Positions 16,779-25,800 of a DNA stretch of 64,000 bases are shown piece by piece. The position numbers and the translations under genes were made by a program. Numbering within the stretch: the stretch's first letter is position 1; each line of letters opens with the position of its first letter. This DNA is from Dysosmobacter welbionis (GTDB lineage Bacteria; Bacillota; Clostridia; Oscillospirales; Oscillospiraceae), in contig NZ_CP034413.3 of the NCBI RefSeq assembly GCF_005121165.3, forward strand, positions 558,001 through 622,000. The letters are read 5' to 3'. A model generated the notes under the pieces. The model worked only from the letters and a program-made list of their open reading frames with translations, was not told where the DNA came from and made no database searches.

Positions 16779-17657
16779 TCAAAGCGCCGCTTCATCCTCC
16801 GCAGAGGAGGCGCCCCGCAGGTTGTAGGCCTCCGGAAACGCGAACGCCCTGCCCCGGAATTTGAAGCCCGGGAACGTGTCCAGCTGGACGCCGTGAATGG
16901 CCCGGAACATGCTCTTCTCAATATTGGGATTGGTCTTTTTCAGCTCCCGCAGCAGGAGCTTCATCTCCTGCCGCTTGCTCTCGCCCACACCGTCGGCCGC
17001 ACCGTCCCGCTCCTCTGTGAAGCGGCAGGCGCACTGGAGAAACCGCAACCCATTGTAGTTCTTCCAGGCAATGATGGCGTCCTCATGGACACAATACAGC
17101 GGACGGATCAATTCCATGCCTGGGAAATTTCTGCTGCGGAGCTTGGGGGGCATGGTCTGGAGCTGGGCACCGTAAAACAGGCCCAGCAGCGTGGTCTCCA
17201 GCACGTCGGAGAGATGGTGCCCCAGGGCGATCTTGTTGCAGCCCAGCTCCTGAGCCTTGCTGTACAGAAAGCCCCGGCGCATCCGGGCGCATAAGTAGCA
17301 GGGGTTCTTCTCCACCTGATAGGCAACGTCGAAAATATCGCTCCGGAACACGGTGATGGGGATGCCCAGGCGGGCAGCGTTCTCCTCGATCAGCGCCCGG
17401 TTGGCCGGGGCGTAGCCCGGATCCATCACCAGAAAAACCAGCTCAAAGGGCTGTTCTGTGTGGCGCTGGAGCTCCTGCATCAGCTTGGCCAGCACCATGG
17501 AGTCCTTTCCCCCGGAGATACAGACGGCGATCCGGTCTCCGGGAGCGATCAGCTCATACCTCTTGACGGCGGCAATGAAGGGGTTCCAGAGCTCCTTGCG
17601 GTATTTTTTGATGAGGCTGCGCTCCGCAGCCTCCTGTGGTGTCAATTCGCGGGACAT
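16779..17657 (-). CDS. TtcA-like PP-loop ATPase (tRNA thiolation family)
   Basis: A 292-residue protein with the PP-loop SGGKDS (residues 48-53), a CYLC pair (Cys120, Cys123) and a further Cys in LQCACRF, the three-Cys arrangement that holds an iron-sulfur cluster in TtcA. Known TtcA makes 2-thiocytidine at tRNA position 32. Related PP-loop enzymes act on other substrates, so the target is not certain. It lies just upstream of the Sel1-repeat gene on the same strand, with cardiolipin synthase 34 bases further upstream. Confidence 0.8.
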   Translation of the reverse strand: MSRELTPQEAAERSLIKKYRKELWNPFIAAVKRYELIAPGDRIAVCISGGKDSMVLAKLMQELQRHTEQPFELVFLVMDPGYAPANRALIEENAARLGIPITVFRSDIFDVAYQVEKNPCYLCARMRRGFLYSKAQELGCNKIALGHHLSDVLETTLLGLFYGAQLQTMPPKLRSRNFPGMELIRPLYCVHEDAIIAWKNYNGLRFLQCACRFTEERDGAADGVGESKRQEMKLLLRELKKTNPNIEKSMFRAIHGVQLDTFPGFKFRGRAFAFPEAYNLRGASSAEDEAAL

Positions 17658-17691
17658 GGGGACCTCCTAAAGCAAAATGGGAGCGGCCGCG

Positions 17692-19254
17692 TCAGAACCA
17701 GATAGCCACCAGCCGCAGCAGAGAGGCGCACATTTTGCGCAGCCAAGACCGCTGATTCCACTCCGCCAGCGTATAGGGCGCGCTCTGGGCCACCATCCGG
17801 TCCATATCCTCCAGCAGGTCTTCCACCGCGGGCATGTGATAGAGGAGCACGGCGCATTCGTAGTGCAGCTGGAACGTCCGGTAGTCCATGTTGGTGCTGC
17901 CCACCAGGGCCACCTCCCGGTCTACCATGACGCTCTTGGCGTGGACGAAGCCGGGGGTATAGCGGTAAATCTTGACGCCGTGGGCCAGCAGCTCACCCCA
18001 GTAGGTCTCCGCCACCATGTAGACATATTTCTTATCCGGGATGGCGGGTACCACCAGCCGCACGTCCACCCCTGCGTCGGCTGCGATGCACAGGGCCTTC
18101 TGCATGGACTCCTCCACCGCGTAATAGGGCGTGGTGATATACAGCATCTTCTGGGCGGAGGCGATCAGCTGGAGGTAGGTGTCCTCGATGGGATTGTCCG
18201 GATTGTTCAGCGGACCGTCCGTGAAGGGCTGGCACCAGCCGGTGCCCTCGATCTCCACCCGGGGACGGTAGTAGTCGTCCTCATTGGGCAGGGAGCGGCC
18301 GATCATCTTCCACATCTGAATGAACTGGGAGGCAAAGCCCCAGGCCCCGGCACCGTCGATCCGGACGCCGGTATCCTTCCAGTGGCCGAACCGGACAAAG
18401 AGGTTGGCGTATTCATCGGCAATATTGATGCCTCCGGTGTAGGCGTGCACCCCGTCAATGACGGCGATCTTCCGGTGGTCCCGGTAGTTGAAGTAAATCC
18501 GATTCACGTAGCGGTGGACTGGATTGAAGACCTCCACCTCCACGCCAGCGTCCTGCAGGGCCTGGAGGGAGGCGTCGGAAAAGCGGGTGAGGTTGCCGAA
18601 GTCGTCGAAGATGATCCGCACCTCCACACCGGCGGCGGCCCGCTCCCGCAGCACATGGAAGATCCGGTCCCAGATCTGGCCCTCCGCCAGGATGTAATAC
18701 TCCAGGAAGATGTAGATCTCCGCTCTCTGGAGGTGGAGCACCAGGTCATCGAAGAAATCGGCTCCCTCCGCGAAATACCGGGCCTGTGAGCCGCCGTACA
18801 GCAGGAAGTCCCGCGACTGCAAATAGGAGGCCAGCCGTCCCCAGGCCGGGGAGCGGCGGCTCAGGTGGGCCACATTGGCGGCGCTGGCCTGGCGGGCGCT
18901 CTCCCGCTCCACCGGAGGGGCGACCTTCCGCAGACTCAGGCTTTTGGCCTGATGGCTCCCGCCCCACAGAAGGAAAAGAATCATACCGGCCACCGGCAGG
19001 GCCAGCAGCAGGCACATCCACACCAGCTTATAGGAGGGGCTGCCGGGGCGCAGATACACCCAGATCGCCACCACTGCGCCAGCCAGCTCCAGAATGAAAT
19101 AGACGTAGCTGATCTTTTCCGCCAGCAACTGGGTCAGCGCCAGCGTCAGCACGATCTGGGCAATCACCGTCAGTGCGCAGATGGACAGGCTGGCGGCGGC
19201 GGAGATCCGCCGTTCCGTCCGCTCTTCCGGCTGGGGCAGACTTCTTTTTCGCAT
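17692..19254 (-). CDS. cls: Cardiolipin synthase (PLD type)
   Basis: The 520-residue protein has two N-terminal membrane helices (about residues 20-45 and 50-100 as two or more spans) and two phospholipase-D motifs. The first is HRKIAVID (His259, Lys261, Asp266) and the second HAKSVMVD (His437, Lys439, Asp444). It condenses two phosphatidylglycerols to cardiolipin at the membrane. ATG 19254 is favoured over GTG 19266, because the GTG overlaps the AAGGAGG ribosome site. Downstream lie the TtcA-like and Sel1 genes, closely spaced and possibly co-transcribed. Confidence 0.93.
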   Translation of the reverse strand: MRKRSLPQPEERTERRISAAASLSICALTVIAQIVLTLALTQLLAEKISYVYFILELAGAVVAIWVYLRPGSPSYKLVWMCLLLALPVAGMILFLLWGGSHQAKSLSLRKVAPPVERESARQASAANVAHLSRRSPAWGRLASYLQSRDFLLYGGSQARYFAEGADFFDDLVLHLQRAEIYIFLEYYILAEGQIWDRIFHVLRERAAAGVEVRIIFDDFGNLTRFSDASLQALQDAGVEVEVFNPVHRYVNRIYFNYRDHRKIAVIDGVHAYTGGINIADEYANLFVRFGHWKDTGVRIDGAGAWGFASQFIQMWKMIGRSLPNEDDYYRPRVEIEGTGWCQPFTDGPLNNPDNPIEDTYLQLIASAQKMLYITTPYYAVEESMQKALCIAADAGVDVRLVVPAIPDKKYVYMVAETYWGELLAHGVKIYRYTPGFVHAKSVMVDREVALVGSTNMDYRTFQLHYECAVLLYHMPAVEDLLEDMDRMVAQSAPYTLAEWNQRSWLRKMCASLLRLVAIWF

Positions 19255-19347
19255 GGTGCGGTCCACCTCCTTCTCTCTCAGCTTCGACCGCTTATCTTAT
19301 TATTATACCGAAATACCCAGTACTCCGCAACCAATATTCTGTGAACA

Positions 19348-19375
19348 AACAGCCCCGCCGGAGGGCGGGGCTGTT
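19348..19375. terminator. Terminator downstream of pncB
   Basis: AACAGCCCCGCC pairs with GGCGGGGCTGTT around a 4-base loop, a few bases past the pncB stop; on the minus strand TGTTTG follows. Confidence 0.75.
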
Positions 19376-19378
19376 GGG

Positions 19379-20827
19379 TCATCTGCTCCGGCAGAGCAGA
19401 TCCTGCTTGATGTCGAACAGCTTCTGACTCAGATCCACATAGTAGGTGTGAGGGTTCTCGAACCGCTTCACCGTGTCCCACAGGGTATCCACCTGGGCAC
19501 GGCAGTAGGCCTGGATCTCCGGCAGGGCGGGCAGCTGATAGACCAGCTCTCCTCCCTGAAAGACCGGGACCTGAAGGGGCTTTGCGGTAAAGTTCGTATA
19601 GGTCTTGCGCTTCCAGGTGGCCCTGGGATCGAAGAGCTCCAGTGGGGCGCTCTCGTCCACCGTCTCGTCCCAGACGGTGATGTAGTCCGCCTCCGCCTTG
19701 CCGGTGGCGTTGTCAAAGATCCGATAGGTCTTCTTGAAGTGGGGAATGGTGATCTTGTCCAGGTTTTCGCTGACCTTGATCTTGGGGATGATCTTCCCGT
19801 CTCCATCTTCCACAGCCGCCAGCTTGTACACACCGCCGAACACCGGCTCGCTGCGGGCAGTGATCATCCGCTCACCCACACCGAACACATCGATCTTGGC
19901 GCCCTGCAGCAGCAGGTCCTGAATAATATACTCGTCCAGGGAGTTGGAGGCGGAGATCTGGCACTCGGTCCAGCCGGCGGCGTCCAGCTTGCGGCGGGCC
20001 TCCTGGGTCAGATAGGCCATGTCGCCGGAGTCCAGACGGATGCCGCACTTGCGGATGCCCAGGGGCTTCAGCACCTCATCAAAGGCCCGGATGGCATCCG
20101 GCACGCCGGACTTGAGCACATTGTAGGTATCCACCAACAGCGTGGCATTGTGGGGATAGATCTGGCAGTAGGTCTTGAATGCCTCATACTGGCTGTCGAA
20201 CATCTGGACCCAGGAATGGGCCATGGTGCCGCCGGCAGGTACGCCGTACAGCTGGTCGGAGATCGTGCAGGCGGTGCCTGCGCAGCCGCCGATATAAGCC
20301 GCCCGGGCTCCGGAGATGGCGCCGTCCGTGCCCTGGGCCCGGCGGGAGCCGAACTCCAGCACCGTTCGCCCCTGGGCCGCCCGGACGATCCGGTTGGCCT
20401 TGGTGGCGATCAGGCTCTGGTGGTTGATGGTCAGCAGGGTGAAGGTCTCGATCAGCTGGGCCTGGATGGCCGGCGCCCGGACCGTCACCACCGGCTCCCG
20501 GGGGAAGATAGGCGTCCCCTCCGGCACCGCCCAGATGTCGCCTGTGAAACGGAAGTCCCGCAGGTAGCTCAAGAAATCCTCGGAGAACAGGTGCTTGTCC
20601 CGCAGGAAGGCGATGTCCTCCTCGTCGAAGTGCAGGTTCTGAATATACTGGACCAACTGTTCCAGACCCGCGCAGACCGCGAACCCGCCGTTGTCCGGCA
20701 CGTTGCGGAAAAACACATCGAAATAGGTGATCCGATCCTGGAGCCCTGCCCGGAAATAGCCGTTGCCCATAGTCAGCTCATAAAAATCGCAGAGCATCGT
20801 CAGATTGAGTTTCTCTTCCGTTTTCAT
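19379..20827 (-). CDS. pncB: Nicotinate phosphoribosyltransferase
   Basis: A 482-residue type II phosphoribosyltransferase fold with GTMAHSWVQ, whose His204 fits the autophosphorylated His of NAPRTase, and the CGIRLDSGDMAYL sugar-phosphate segment. It converts nicotinate and PRPP to nicotinate mononucleotide, feeding NAD synthesis; the next enzyme, NadD, is encoded at 36-37 kb and a NiaR-type repressor at 1.2 kb. It has its own good promoter and a large inverted repeat upstream, shared with the divergent gene. Confidence 0.94.
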   Translation of the reverse strand: MKTEEKLNLTMLCDFYELTMGNGYFRAGLQDRITYFDVFFRNVPDNGGFAVCAGLEQLVQYIQNLHFDEEDIAFLRDKHLFSEDFLSYLRDFRFTGDIWAVPEGTPIFPREPVVTVRAPAIQAQLIETFTLLTINHQSLIATKANRIVRAAQGRTVLEFGSRRAQGTDGAISGARAAYIGGCAGTACTISDQLYGVPAGGTMAHSWVQMFDSQYEAFKTYCQIYPHNATLLVDTYNVLKSGVPDAIRAFDEVLKPLGIRKCGIRLDSGDMAYLTQEARRKLDAAGWTECQISASNSLDEYIIQDLLLQGAKIDVFGVGERMITARSEPVFGGVYKLAAVEDGDGKIIPKIKVSENLDKITIPHFKKTYRIFDNATGKAEADYITVWDETVDESAPLELFDPRATWKRKTYTNFTAKPLQVPVFQGGELVYQLPALPEIQAYCRAQVDTLWDTVKRFENPHTYYVDLSQKLFDIKQDLLCRSR

Positions 20828-20923
20828 AACCGTTTCCCCTGTGCCGCCGGCACAGATCCTTCCATGAAGTTTCAGGCCCCCACACCGCTGGAGGCGGTCT
20901 GTCCGGGGTTGTTATTCCCTTGA

Positions 20924-20952
20924 ATTATAAGCGGTTCCCCCAGGAAAAGCAA
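20924..20952 (-). promoter_or_regulatory. pncB promoter
   Basis: On the minus strand TTGCTT (20952-20947), 17 bases, TATAAT (20929-20924). The leader to the pncB start is about 90 bases. Confidence 0.65.
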
Positions 20953-20966
20953 TGCTTTTTCCGAAT

Positions 20967-21002
20967 TTGTTGTCAATCTTTTATCAATCGTCTTGACAAC
21001 AA
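20967..21002. promoter_or_regulatory. Inverted repeat between pncB and the divergent gene
   Basis: TTGTTGTCAA and TTGACAACAA are perfect 10-base inverted arms separated by 16 bases. The right arm overlaps the -35 of the plus-strand promoter. The half-site contains TGTCAA, also found in the 1.7-kb palindrome, which hints at a NAD-related regulator; this is inference. Confidence 0.5.
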
Positions 21003-21021
21003 CTCCGCCCTCCCCTATGAT
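20993..21021 (+). promoter_or_regulatory. Promoter of the exported hypothetical gene
   Basis: TTGACA (20993-20998), 17 bases, TATGAT (21016-21021). The -35 is part of the inverted repeat. Confidence 0.7.
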
Positions 21022-21076
21022 GGGGAAAGATTGAACCGCACATTTTCCGGTACACAGCGGACTGGAGGGTTTTCTC

Positions 21077-21658
21077 GTGAAAAAGTTTGCTCTCTTCTTC
21101 TCCGCGGCGGCCGTTCTGTGCATCCTGACCGGCCTCACTGCATACCACCGCTCATTTCCTCTGGACGCGGACCTCAATGGGCTGGAACCGGCTGCGCTCC
21201 AATGGTTCAACCGGGGCAGGTCCGTTCCCTGCGAGGCGGACCAGTTGGAGCTGTACCAGCCTGTGACCGTGGGGCGTCTCACCTATTATCCTCTGGTTCT
21301 GGATGGACGGTTGGGATACCTGTGTCTCTCGAGAGGATTCACCGGGCGGTATAAATTCGACCACTCCGGTCGCGGGACCGGCTCCTTCCGCAACGGAGTG
21401 GTGGAGTCCGACGGGGAGCAGATGCTGCTCTTCGAGGGGCGGAACGGCGACGGCCGCATCGCCCGGGCGGTCTTTTCACTGGAGGGCGGTGGGCCTTATG
21501 CGCTGGACATTCCGGCCTCTCCCGTCTTTCTGGTGAGCACCTCAGTGGATGATACCGTCTCCACAGGTCCTATCAGCATAGAGGAGATTGTCTTTTATGA
21601 CAGCCAGGGGCGGGATATCACCAAGTCGTTTGACCTCAGCGGAGGCGCCATCCAGTAA
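21077..21658 (+). CDS. Exported or membrane-anchored hypothetical protein
   Basis: A 193-residue protein with one N-terminal hydrophobic helix (FALFFSAAAVLCILTGLTAY, residues ~4-23) and an extracytoplasmic, beta-rich remainder. No catalytic motif is recognised. GTG 21077 follows GGAGG at 21064-21068. It is the first gene after a strong promoter, upstream of coaW and an HD-domain gene with short gaps, so these may be one operon. Function unknown. Confidence 0.65.
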   Translation: MKKFALFFSAAAVLCILTGLTAYHRSFPLDADLNGLEPAALQWFNRGRSVPCEADQLELYQPVTVGRLTYYPLVLDGRLGYLCLSRGFTGRYKFDHSGRGTGSFRNGVVESDGEQMLLFEGRNGDGRIARAVFSLEGGGPYALDIPASPVFLVSTSVDDTVSTGPISIEEIVFYDSQGRDITKSFDLSGGAIQ

Positions 21659-21711
21659 GCGCCCCCACCGAAAACCAAGCGGCCGTCTGCCGCTGAAAGG
21701 AAGTCATCACA

Positions 21712-22548
21712 ATGGATGTGATCTTAGGCATTGACATCGGCGGCTCCACCACCAAAATCGTGGGTCTGCGGACGGACGGCAGTGTGATCTCCATGCTGCG
21801 GGTCCGGGCGGAGGATCAGGTGACCAGCCTGTATGGCGCCCTTGGCAACTATCTCACCAGCAACCGGCTCTCCCTGCGGGATGTGCGGCGGGTAGTGCTC
21901 ACCGGCGTGGGCGCCTCTTATGTGGAGGGCGACATCTACGGTCTGCCCACCTGTAAAGTGGGCGAGTTCTCCGCCAGCGGCACCGGAGCCCTGGCCCTGT
22001 CGGGCCAGTCCTCCGCCGTGGTGGTCAGCATGGGCACCGGCACCGCTTTCCTCTGGGCGTCCCCCGACGGCATCCGCCACCTGTGCGGCAGCGGCATCGG
22101 CGGCGGCACTCTGGGCGGGCTCTGCCACAAGCTGGTGGGAATGGAGCGCTTCGGCCAGATCAAAAAGCTGGCGGAGAGCGGCAATCTGGACCATGTAGAC
22201 CTGACCATGAAGGACATCACGGTCCACTCCGCTCCCACTCTGGACCCGGATATGACTGCCGCCAACTTCGGCGATCTGGCGGAGGACGCCACTCCTGCGG
22301 ACCTGGCGGCCGGCGTGGTCAATCTGGTGCTCCAGGCCATCGGCACCATGACGGTGCTGGCCTGCCAGTGCTGTGACTCCAAGACTGTGGTGCTGACCGG
22401 GTCCATGACCACCCTGCCCCAGGCGGTCACGAATTTCCAGCTGTTTGAAAAGCTGTACGGCATCCACTATATCATTCCCGAAAACGCCACGTTTGCCACC
22501 GCCATCGGCGCGGGACTGTACAGCCTGCAGAAAAAGCCGGAGGCCTGA
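21712..22548 (+). CDS. coaW: Type II pantothenate kinase
   Basis: The 278-residue protein has the acetate/sugar-kinase phosphate-1 motif ILGIDIGGSTTK at its N-terminus, VSMGTGTAF and CGSGIGGGTLGGL in the centre, and VVLTGSM near the end, as in staphylococcal-type PanK. It phosphorylates pantothenate, the first step of CoA synthesis, and this type is insensitive to CoA feedback. The downstream HD-domain gene starts 8 bases after its stop. Confidence 0.88.
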   Translation: MDVILGIDIGGSTTKIVGLRTDGSVISMLRVRAEDQVTSLYGALGNYLTSNRLSLRDVRRVVLTGVGASYVEGDIYGLPTCKVGEFSASGTGALALSGQSSAVVVSMGTGTAFLWASPDGIRHLCGSGIGGGTLGGLCHKLVGMERFGQIKKLAESGNLDHVDLTMKDITVHSAPTLDPDMTAANFGDLAEDATPADLAAGVVNLVLQAIGTMTVLACQCCDSKTVVLTGSMTTLPQAVTNFQLFEKLYGIHYIIPENATFATAIGAGLYSLQKKPEA

Positions 22549-22555
22549 TTGTGCC

Positions 22556-23572
22556 ATGACGGAAAATTGGTCCCTGTATCATCCGGAGATCCCGGAATTT
22601 CTCCGCCGTCTGGCAGAGACGCCGCCCATGGCCCGGCTGCGGCAGGTGGGCATGAACTGCGGGTGCGAGTACACGTCCTTCCCCCACTTTGCCGGGTGGG
22701 CCCCCTACTCCCGGTTTGACCACAGCGTGGGCGTGGGGCTGATCGTGTGGCACTTCACCGGCGATCTCCGCCAAAGCGCGGCGGGACTGCTCCACGATGC
22801 GGCCACACCCGCCTTTGCCCATGTGGTGGATTTTCTCCACGGGGACCACCTGCATCAGGAGTCCACCGAGGCACGGACGGCGGAACTCATCGAGACCTCG
22901 CCGGAGCTTCAGGCGCTGCTGAAAGAATACGGCCTCACCACGGAAGACGTGGCGGATTACCACCGCTATCCCATCGCGGACAATGACTCCCCTCAGCTCT
23001 CCGCCGACCGTCTGGAGTACACGCTGGGGGACCTGCGGTGCTACGGCTTCGCCGGGGCGGACGCCCTCCGTGTATTCTACGAAGATCTCACCGTCTGGCG
23101 GGACGAGTCCGGCCGGCCGGAGCTGGCCTTCCGCACGCGGGAGACCGCCTGCGCCTTCACAGAGGCATCGCTCCAGACCGCCCAGGTCTATGTGGCGGAC
23201 GAGGACCGCTTCGCCATGCAGGCCCTGGCGGACCTGCTGCGCGATGCCGTGAACCGGCAGGTCTTGACAGAGGATGACCTGTATCGGACGGAGTCTTTTG
23301 TCATCCAAAAGCTGGAGGCAGATCCGGCCAGCGCCCGCCGGTGGCGCCGGTTCCGGCGCTTCTGCCGGGTGGAGCGGAGCGCGGAAAGGCCGGAGAACGG
23401 ACTCTGGTTCCGGATTCCCGCCAAGCTGCGGTACATTGATCCGCTGGTGGCAGGCCTTGGCCGCGTCTCTCGCTTGGACGCCGGGGTGCGGCAGGCCCAG
23501 GAGGCCTTCCTGGCCACGGACTTTGCCTGCTGGATCGGTGTTCCGGAGGAAACCGCCGGAGAGAATGATTGA
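22556..23572 (+). CDS. HD-domain phosphohydrolase
   Basis: A 338-residue protein with the HD metal-binding series: an early His in YSRFDHSVGVG, then LLHDAATPAFAHVVD, and a distal Asp in LSADRLEYTLGD. This arrangement resembles dGTPase-like and YdhJ-type HD proteins; the substrate cannot be read from sequence. ATG 22556 follows CGGAGG; upstream frame opening overlaps coaW and is not used. It is tightly linked to coaW upstream and to a frameshifted small gene downstream. Confidence 0.8.
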   Translation: MTENWSLYHPEIPEFLRRLAETPPMARLRQVGMNCGCEYTSFPHFAGWAPYSRFDHSVGVGLIVWHFTGDLRQSAAGLLHDAATPAFAHVVDFLHGDHLHQESTEARTAELIETSPELQALLKEYGLTTEDVADYHRYPIADNDSPQLSADRLEYTLGDLRCYGFAGADALRVFYEDLTVWRDESGRPELAFRTRETACAFTEASLQTAQVYVADEDRFAMQALADLLRDAVNRQVLTEDDLYRTESFVIQKLEADPASARRWRRFRRFCRVERSAERPENGLWFRIPAKLRYIDPLVAGLGRVSRLDAGVRQAQEAFLATDFACWIGVPEETAGEND

Positions 23573-23591
23573 AAGATTGGGAGAAAGAGAC

Positions 23592-23950
23592 ATGGATTAC
23601 AGAGAAAAAGCCGTCCGGTGTGTGCGGGAGACCGTCCTGCCTGTCCAGGCGGCGCAGTTCCGGGCGTGCGGCTGCGACCTGGACGCCCAGTACCGAAAAT
23701 ACGGGGACACGGAGAGCTTTTTTGCCAAGGTTCTCCAGCCCGGGCGCCTCTATGAGGTGGGTTATCCCAAATGCGTCTGCCCTGAGGTGCTGGGGGAGAG
23801 ACGGCCGACGCCGCCCACTGCGAATGTTCCCGGCAGAGTGTGCTGTATATTCTGGAACAGCTGCTGCCCGAAAGACACATCACGGTCCGGACCGTGGAGA
23901 CGGTGCTGGGCGGCGGGACCTGCTGCCGGTTCGCCGTTACAGTGGAGTAG
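23592..23950 (+). pseudogene. Small Cys-containing protein, frameshifted in a G-run
   Basis: From ATG 23592 the first ~70 codons (ending CVCPEVLGE) lose the frame at GGGGG 23792-23796. One extra G restores a 119-residue protein that continues GGETADAAHCECSRQSVLYI and ends FAVTVE at TAG 23948-23950. The restored protein has a CxCPE...HCEC pair and a final hydrophobic strand, similar in shape to small substrate- or metal-binding domains; I do not recognise the family with confidence. Like the PPC gene, this may be a lost base or an assembly error in a homopolymer. Confidence 0.7.
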
Positions 23951-23966
23951 CAGCGGAAAATGCAAA

Positions 23967-23995
23967 CAGGAGCCCGGTGCTGTGCACCGGGCTCC
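23967..23995. terminator. Bidirectional hairpin terminator
   Basis: CAGGAGCCCGGTGC pairs with GCACCGGGCTCCTG; it lies between convergent genes. The T-run is weak. Confidence 0.6.
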
Positions 23996-24013
23996 TGCGC
24001 TCACATATAGGGA

Positions 24014-24448
24014 TTATTCCTCGTCCTGGGGCTTGTCCTCGTCCTCCAGGCCGTTCAGATCGAACTCCAGCTTCTCGCCGCAGTTGGGGCAGATGACCTC
24101 GCCGTCCTCCAAGACGGACTCGTCGAAGTAGATGGTCTCCTCGCAGGTGGGGCAGGTGGTGGCGTAGCAGTCCTCGTCCTCCTCCGGCTCCTCATACTCG
24201 TATACATCCTCTTCGTCCTCGTCATCCTCGCCGAAGACGGCGTCCTCCACATCCTCCAGGTCATCGCTGACAGCGTCCAGGCCGTCGTACAGCTCCTCCT
24301 GGTCCGCCTTCATATCCGCGATCTCCAGGGCGATGTCGTCCAGCACGTCGATGATGGCGGCAAGCAGCTTGCCCTCCTTCTTCTCGGTGTCCAGTTCCAT
24401 GCCTTCAGCCAGGCCCTTCAGATACGCGACCTTCTCCGTAATCTCCAT
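24014..24448 (-). CDS. CD1247-type acidic protein with zinc ribbon
   Basis: A 144-residue, strongly acidic protein. The N-terminal helical part (MEITEKVAYLKGLAEGM) matches the CD1247 N-terminal domain known from clostridia, the centre is a Glu/Asp-rich linker, and the C-terminus is a zinc ribbon with TCPTCEE and CPNCGEKLEF. No function is established for the family. It sits downstream of efp on the same strand, separated by a terminator-like hairpin. Confidence 0.75.
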   Translation of the reverse strand: MEITEKVAYLKGLAEGMELDTEKKEGKLLAAIIDVLDDIALEIADMKADQEELYDGLDAVSDDLEDVEDAVFGEDDEDEEDVYEYEEPEEDEDCYATTCPTCEETIYFDESVLEDGEVICPNCGEKLEFDLNGLEDEDKPQDEE

Positions 24449-24497
24449 AACAGCAGCTCCTTTCCTTTACAAACAGCGTTGCAGTCATTCTCAGGAA

Positions 24498-24528
24498 CAA
24501 AAGGGGGAATACGCTTCCCCCCTTTGCC
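24498..24528 (-). terminator. Terminator of efp
   Basis: On the minus strand AAAGGGGGGAAGC and the complementary CCCCCTTTT arm form a stem ending in a T-run, just after the efp stop. Confidence 0.7.
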
Positions 24529-24532
24529 TCAC

Positions 24533-25102
24533 TTACTCCTTGCTGCGGCCGATATACTCGCCGGTGCGGGTGTCGATCTGGATCTTGTCGCCCGTGTTGA
24601 TGAACAGAGGCACCTTCACCTCAGCACCGGTCTCCAGCGTCGCGGGCTTGGTCACGTTGGTGGCGGTGTCGCCCCGCAGGCCGGGCTCGGTCTCCGTGAC
24701 CTCCAGGTCCATGAAGTTGGGCACTTCCACGGTGAACACGCTGCCCTTGTAGCTCACCAGCTTGCAGACGGTGTTCTCCTTCACGAAGCGGAAGGCGTCG
24801 CCCAGCACGTCCCGGTTCAGCGGGACCATGTCGTAGGTCTCGGGATCCATAAAGTAGTACAGGTCGCCGTCGTTGTAGCTATACTCGGCATCCTTGCGCT
24901 CCACAGTGGCCTGCTCGAACTTGGCGGTGGGGTTGAAGGACTCCTCGCGGATGGCGCCGGTCATCACGTTCTTGTACTTGGTGCGCACGAAAGCCGCGCC
25001 CTTGCCGGGCTTCACGTGCTGGAACTCCACCACGGTGCAAACGCTCCCGTCCTTCTCAAAAGTGACACCATTGCGGAAATCGCCGGCAGTAATCGTTGGC
25101 AT
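24533..25102 (-). CDS. efp: Elongation factor P
   Basis: A 189-residue protein with the three-domain EF-P layout. The KPGKGAAF loop places Lys34 at the modified tip position, which enters the ribosomal P site to relieve stalling at polyproline stretches, and GEYIGRSKE is at the C-terminus. A TTGCAT-17-TAAAAT promoter lies about 80 bases upstream. Confidence 0.96.
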   Translation of the reverse strand: MPTITAGDFRNGVTFEKDGSVCTVVEFQHVKPGKGAAFVRTKYKNVMTGAIREESFNPTAKFEQATVERKDAEYSYNDGDLYYFMDPETYDMVPLNRDVLGDAFRFVKENTVCKLVSYKGSVFTVEVPNFMDLEVTETEPGLRGDTATNVTKPATLETGAEVKVPLFINTGDKIQIDTRTGEYIGRSKE

Positions 25103-25178
25103 AAATGATCCTCCTCTGAAATCTCAAGAAAAGCTGACCAGCCGGCCGCCTCTCTATCTCTACAAAAATTCCTCTGCT

Positions 25179-25207
25179 ATTTTATCCTATGTTGTCCGGT
25201 AATGCAA
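25179..25207 (-). promoter_or_regulatory. efp promoter
   Basis: On the minus strand TTGCAT (25207-25202), 17 bases, TAAAAT (25184-25179). Confidence 0.6.
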
Positions 25208-25214
25208 GTATTTT

Positions 25215-25727
25215 TCAGGACTTTTTTTCCATTTTGCGGCGGCAGATAGCCTTAAACGGGGCCTGGAGAGCGTGGAGCACCTTCTGCCATGCCGTCACGG
25301 CGCCGCCCACCGGCTCCACCATCAGAGGCAGGACTCCGGCCCGGTTGGCGGCCAGCATATCCGTCAGCAGCTTGTCCCCCAGCATGGCGGTGCAGACCCG
25401 GTCCGCCCCAGCCCGTGCCATGGCGGCCTCCAGGCCCCTGGGACTGGGCTTTCCTGCACGGCCCTGATAAGGCACCCCCAGGTCCGCGCAGAACTCCGTC
25501 ACCCGGCTGCCGGAGCGGTTGTTGGAGACGATCATGAAACCGATCCCCGCATTGCGGAGGGCGGCGATCCAGTCCCGCAGGGACTGATCCGGCCGACGGG
25601 TCTTCTTGGCGGCCAGGGTGAAGTCCAGGTCGCTGAGCAGCAGGGTGATCCCCTGCTGCCGCAGCCAGTCCGGCGTGATCTCGCTGTAATACTGGAACAC
25701 CCAGCGGGGCGTCAGGGAAAACGGCAT
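25215..25727 (-). CDS. yqeG: YqeG-family HAD phosphatase (IIIA)
   Basis: The 170-residue protein has HAD motif I as LLLSDLDFTL (Asp33, Asp35), motif II in MIVSNNRSG and motif III/IV in KPSPRGLE...LGDKLLTDMLAANRAG. YqeG is a conserved Firmicutes phosphatase encoded near ribosome-assembly genes; the substrate is unknown, although a phosphatidylglycerophosphate-type role has been proposed for related proteins. ATG 25727 follows AAGGAG; residues upstream in frame run through the promoter region. Divergent from the next gene. Confidence 0.85.
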   Translation of the reverse strand: MPFSLTPRWVFQYYSEITPDWLRQQGITLLLSDLDFTLAAKKTRRPDQSLRDWIAALRNAGIGFMIVSNNRSGSRVTEFCADLGVPYQGRAGKPSPRGLEAAMARAGADRVCTAMLGDKLLTDMLAANRAGVLPLMVEPVGGAVTAWQKVLHALQAPFKAICRRKMEKKS

Positions 25728-25800
25728 AAGCGGCTCCTTCTCTGCATAGTCTCCTTTTAGTATACCAGTCCCAACGGGATTCCACAAGGGGGAGTTCATT

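Noticed and set aside
14798-17294. Long plus-strand frames opposite the Sel1-repeat and TtcA-like genes
   Set aside because: They mirror the repeat periodicity of the real gene on the other strand and lack starts with ribosome sites.
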